This document shows positions 22,656 through 24,472 of a DNA stretch of 24,472 bases, piece after piece. Position 1 is the first letter of the stretch, and every line of letters begins with the position of its first letter. The stretch comes from a virus, in the IMG/VR virus record IMGVR_UViG_3300028430_000557, positions 1-24,472 of that record; one strand, given 5' to 3'. A program made the translations under genes and the position numbers. A model generated the notes under the pieces. The model saw nothing but the letters and a program-made list of their open reading frames with translations, was not told the origin of the DNA and searched no databases.

Positions 22656-22991
22656 CTATTCCACATCGTTGCGGCCCCTGTTTTTGTGGCCGTGATCGCG
22701 AGGGTCCTGGGCGTTCCACCCGCCCCTCTTCAATCTATCGGCCAAATCCATTGCTTGTTTGTCGTTGAACGACCTAGATTGAGCCTCCAAGGCCACAAGA
22801 TACCCCGGCGCAGGCTGTTCTTTCAGATCGTCAATCGTGAGGCCGAACGGGCTTAGAGCCTTTACTGCGGCAGACATTGCCATTTCTCTCTCGGCCTCTG
22901 CCGAGCTTTCGTCTGCAGCCCGGTTCAGCAGCTTCCTAGCTCTTTCGATGGCTCTTAACGCCAGCATCGATTTAGGGCTTTGCTTGTCCAT
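22656..22991 (-). CDS. DUF2786-like small protein
   Basis: The 111-aa product has an N-terminal helix pair of the DUF2786 type: MLALRAIERARKLLNRAADE (9-28), then EAEREMAMSAAVKAL and PFGLTIDDL, with the conserved leucines and the closing GLT-DDL element. The C-terminal part is polar (RGGWNAQDPRDHGHKNRGRN). DUF2786 domains occur in phages and bacteria beside nucleic-acid genes; function is not known. A GGGG site precedes the ATG and a TTGACA promoter lies directly upstream. Confidence 0.6.
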   Translation of the reverse strand: MDKQSPKSMLALRAIERARKLLNRAADESSAEAEREMAMSAAVKALSPFGLTIDDLKEQPAPGYLVALEAQSRSFNDKQAMDLADRLKRGGWNAQDPRDHGHKNRGRNDVE

Positions 22992-23012
22992 TCGGTCCCC
23001 GCGATATATACC

Positions 23013-23042
23013 ATGCTACCATGTAGCGCGGTCATGTGTCAA
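23013..23042 (-). promoter_or_regulatory. Promoter for the DUF2786/PrimPol stretch
   Basis: TTGACA (23042-23037, - strand), 18-nt spacer, TAGCAT (23018-23013) with TGG just before it (extended -10). Two copies of CATGGTA, one nt apart, cover the -10 and could be an operator. Confidence 0.6.
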
Positions 23043-23053
23043 GTGGTAGGTGC

Positions 23054-23254
23054 TCACGGCCTACTTTTAAGTATACGGATACACTTTTTACACGTGACCT
23101 TGGCGCGGTTGTTCACTTCTTCCTTGCGGCCAGGATCGAATGTACCGCATAGGCTACCCGGCATTCCAGCGCCCCAATGAATCGCGCCGTTGTCGAGAAC
23201 GGTCGACGATAGTTTTTGGGCTACGGGGTTTTCCGGCCATGGGAACCTAGTCAT
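23054..23254 (-). CDS. Small protein with CxxC zinc-ribbon-like motif
   Basis: The 66-aa product starts in an 8-nt overlap with the preceding gene. It has IHWGAGMPGSLCG (C36) and VTCKKCIRIL (C55, C58), with H26 nearby; CxxC plus a third Cys and a His could bind one zinc ion. Similar IHW...CG...VTCxxC proteins are common in phage early regions, function unknown. It is followed by the promoter of the DUF2786-like gene. Confidence 0.65.
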   Translation of the reverse strand: MTRFPWPENPVAQKLSSTVLDNGAIHWGAGMPGSLCGTFDPGRKEEVNNRAKVTCKKCIRILKSRP

Positions 23255-23597
23255 GGCTTGGCCTTTTTTGCCTGAACAACCACCACACGAAAGCTTGAGA
23301 TCGCGCCATATTGTCTAGCGCGTTGACTATGACCTTCGAGTTATTTTGTGTTCGATCTATGGTCATAGCCGTCCGTACTGCCTCGGCTAAACCTTCTTGT
23401 AGCCCTTGACGATATGCGTCGTCGACTTCGGTTATAACTTCGCCTTTTTTAATCCTCGAAAAACGCACAAATTCAGCTCGCAGGTCGGCGGTTGTTGATT
23501 CCATGTCATCGATGATGTTTTGAAGGCTCGCACCGCGATTTTTCGCGTATGTGATAGCGAACCTTAGAGCTTCACGAAATGCCGGATCTTTGGTCAT
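23247..23597 (-). CDS. Hypothetical protein, 116 aa, helical
   Basis: It overlaps the preceding gene by 4 nt and the next by 8 nt, as in compact early operons. The sequence is mostly helical: PAFREALRFAITYAKNR, SLQNIIDDMESTTADLRAEF, then acidic and basic helices. No motif or family is recognised. An early regulatory or host-takeover role is possible but only by position. Confidence 0.55.
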   Translation of the reverse strand: MTKDPAFREALRFAITYAKNRGASLQNIIDDMESTTADLRAEFVRFSRIKKGEVITEVDDAYRQGLQEGLAEAVRTAMTIDRTQNNSKVIVNALDNMARSQAFVWWLFRQKRPSHD

Positions 23598-23842
23598 AGC
23601 TTAACCTCGTTCACATTTAGCGCGGCACGGGCATGCGCGATATCACGTTCGAACCTAGCCAGCAGCGTGTGGAAAACGTGATCGTTTACTGCTTGCTTGC
23701 CCCCGTCTTTTAGGAGCGAATGAGCACCGATTAAACTGATGGCGGTGCGTTTCAGCGCTCTTTCCATCATGAGGGCCTTGCGCTCTTGCTCTTCTAGTTG
23801 AGCGCGCATTGATTCCAGCTTGTGTCTCAGCGTCTCGGTCAT
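23594..23842 (-). CDS. Short coiled-coil protein
   Basis: The 82-aa product begins with a clear heptad-like helix (MTETLRHKLESMRAQLEEQE) and continues helical (LMMERALKRTAISLIGAH). Both ends overlap neighbours by 4 nt, a sign of translational coupling in the early run. It may form a dimeric coiled coil; no family is recognised. Confidence 0.55.
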   Translation of the reverse strand: MTETLRHKLESMRAQLEEQERKALMMERALKRTAISLIGAHSLLKDGGKQAVNDHVFHTLLARFERDIAHARAALNVNEVKL

Positions 23843-24168
23843 TTCTTGTTCATAGCCCTTCTTACTTCTCTTTCATAACCCTTGATGACGTCGATAAACC
23901 GTTGATACCTGACATGGCCGTACTCTTTAGCCTCTGCCAGTGCCGCGAGTTTCGCTGATCTTAGCCCTTGCAGGTAACCATTCTGTGCGGCTATGGAACC
24001 CTCTTTTTCGATCAGGTGCTGGTTGATGATACGGAAGCGTTCGACGTCGTCCCAATCAAACGCGCCCGCCGGACCGGTGTTGGCGTCGAAGTCGTAGGAG
24101 GCTTCAACCTCCACCCACACGTCGTCTTCTGGCCGGTTTTCACCGTCATATGCAGTCCAGTCGCTCAC
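23839..24168 (-). CDS. Hypothetical protein, 109 aa
   Basis: It is coupled by a 4-nt overlap to both neighbours. The N-terminal part is acidic (DDVWVEVEASYDFDANTGPAG) and beta-like; the second half is a charged helix (EKEGSIAAQNGYLQGLRSAK). An acidic start with a long helix is common in small phage inhibitor proteins, but no function can be assigned. Confidence 0.55.
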   Translation of the reverse strand: MSDWTAYDGENRPEDDVWVEVEASYDFDANTGPAGAFDWDDVERFRIINQHLIEKEGSIAAQNGYLQGLRSAKLAALAEAKEYGHVRYQRFIDVIKGYEREVRRAMNKK

Positions 24169-24425
24169 TGGTCAGCCTCCCTCGTCATGGCGTCTTTACA
24201 CCTAGAAGTTAGGGACAACCTCCCGCCATCGTCGTACAAGAAACCCAGGCGCACCATAGTCCTGACGTTGCTGGTAACCTTGGACGCTTCGAAAGCGTTA
24301 GCCGCACATAGCTTAAGACTTTTCACATCGGTCGCACCAGCCATCACCCTATGGGCGATTATGAGCCACGGCCCCCCTAGGGGCCTCATGGGTTTGGTCG
24401 TGGTGTGCACAGCTGATTCTTTCAA
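24165..24425 (-). CDS. Small early protein, possible winged-helix; 5' end uncertain
   Basis: The frame starts at TTG 24425 with AAGG upstream, yet it stays open to the window edge, so it could begin outside. The 86-aa version has DVKSLKLCAANAFEASKVTS (about 33-52) followed by a VRTMVRLGFLYDDGGRLSLT hairpin-like segment, an order that resembles a winged helix-turn-helix. It lies at the head of the early run, where a regulator would fit. Evidence for DNA binding is only this pattern. Confidence 0.45.
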   Translation of the reverse strand: MKESAVHTTTKPMRPLGGPWLIIAHRVMAGATDVKSLKLCAANAFEASKVTSNVRTMVRLGFLYDDGGRLSLTSRCKDAMTREADQ

Positions 24426-24472
24426 GTTGGGCCTTCTATGCCAGCTTTGTTGTCTTGTCGCTGTCGATCTGC

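Noticed and set aside
1-24472. CRISPR arrays, IS elements, integrase, attachment sites or tRNA genes
   Set aside because: No regular spaced repeats, transposase or integrase motifs, or cloverleaf folds were found by eye on either strand.

Overview
The window is part of the genome of a tailed phage, most likely a siphovirus of a Gram-negative, probably proteobacterial, host. Supporting features are a long tape-measure reading frame, a lysis block with an M15 peptidase and a small lipoprotein with a lipobox, strong Shine-Dalgarno sites and sigma70-type promoters. No host gene, tRNA, IS element or CRISPR array was seen.

Layout. Positions 1-9623 (+ strand) hold the late genes: end of the tape measure, two large tail/tail-tip proteins, a fibre-like protein, a small structural-type protein, a glycine-rich tail protein, a DUF4376-like protein, a DUF1353 protein, then lysis (membrane protein, M15 endopeptidase, 39-aa membrane peptide, lipoprotein). 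A perfect 11-bp GC hairpin at 9697-9726 separates this block from the convergent - strand genes. Positions 9740-24425 (- strand, read right to left) hold early and replication genes: a run of short overlapping genes at the right edge, a DUF2786-like protein, a PrimPol-helicase, several unknown replication-block proteins, a family A DNA polymerase, a VRR-NUC-like nuclease, a DUF6378-like protein, and then purZ-mazZ-datZ followed by a SNF2-like helicase.

The main discovery is a complete gene set for a 2-aminoadenine (Z) genome. PurZ has Ser in place of the catalytic Asp of adenylosuccinate synthetase. MazZ is a short MazG-like pyrophosphatase. DatZ is an HD dATP phosphohydrolase. The polymerase is a DpoZ-type PolA protein with proofreading. 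From what is known of this pathway, MazZ makes dGMP from dGTP and PurZ joins dGMP to aspartate. Host PurB and host kinases then finish dZTP, DatZ destroys dATP, and the polymerase inserts Z opposite T. The PrimPol-helicase would prime and unwind.

Four promoter-like sites in the - strand block share an exact TTGACA -35 box and a TGn extended -10. Three are strong by sequence (before purZ, before the 164-aa gene, before the DUF2786-like gene) and one is weak. Three long GC hairpins at unit ends lack a U-tract. Points that remain open are the role of the small genes packed between dpoZ and purZ, the division of labour between two polymerase-type enzymes, and two genes overlapping by 140 nt in different frames.
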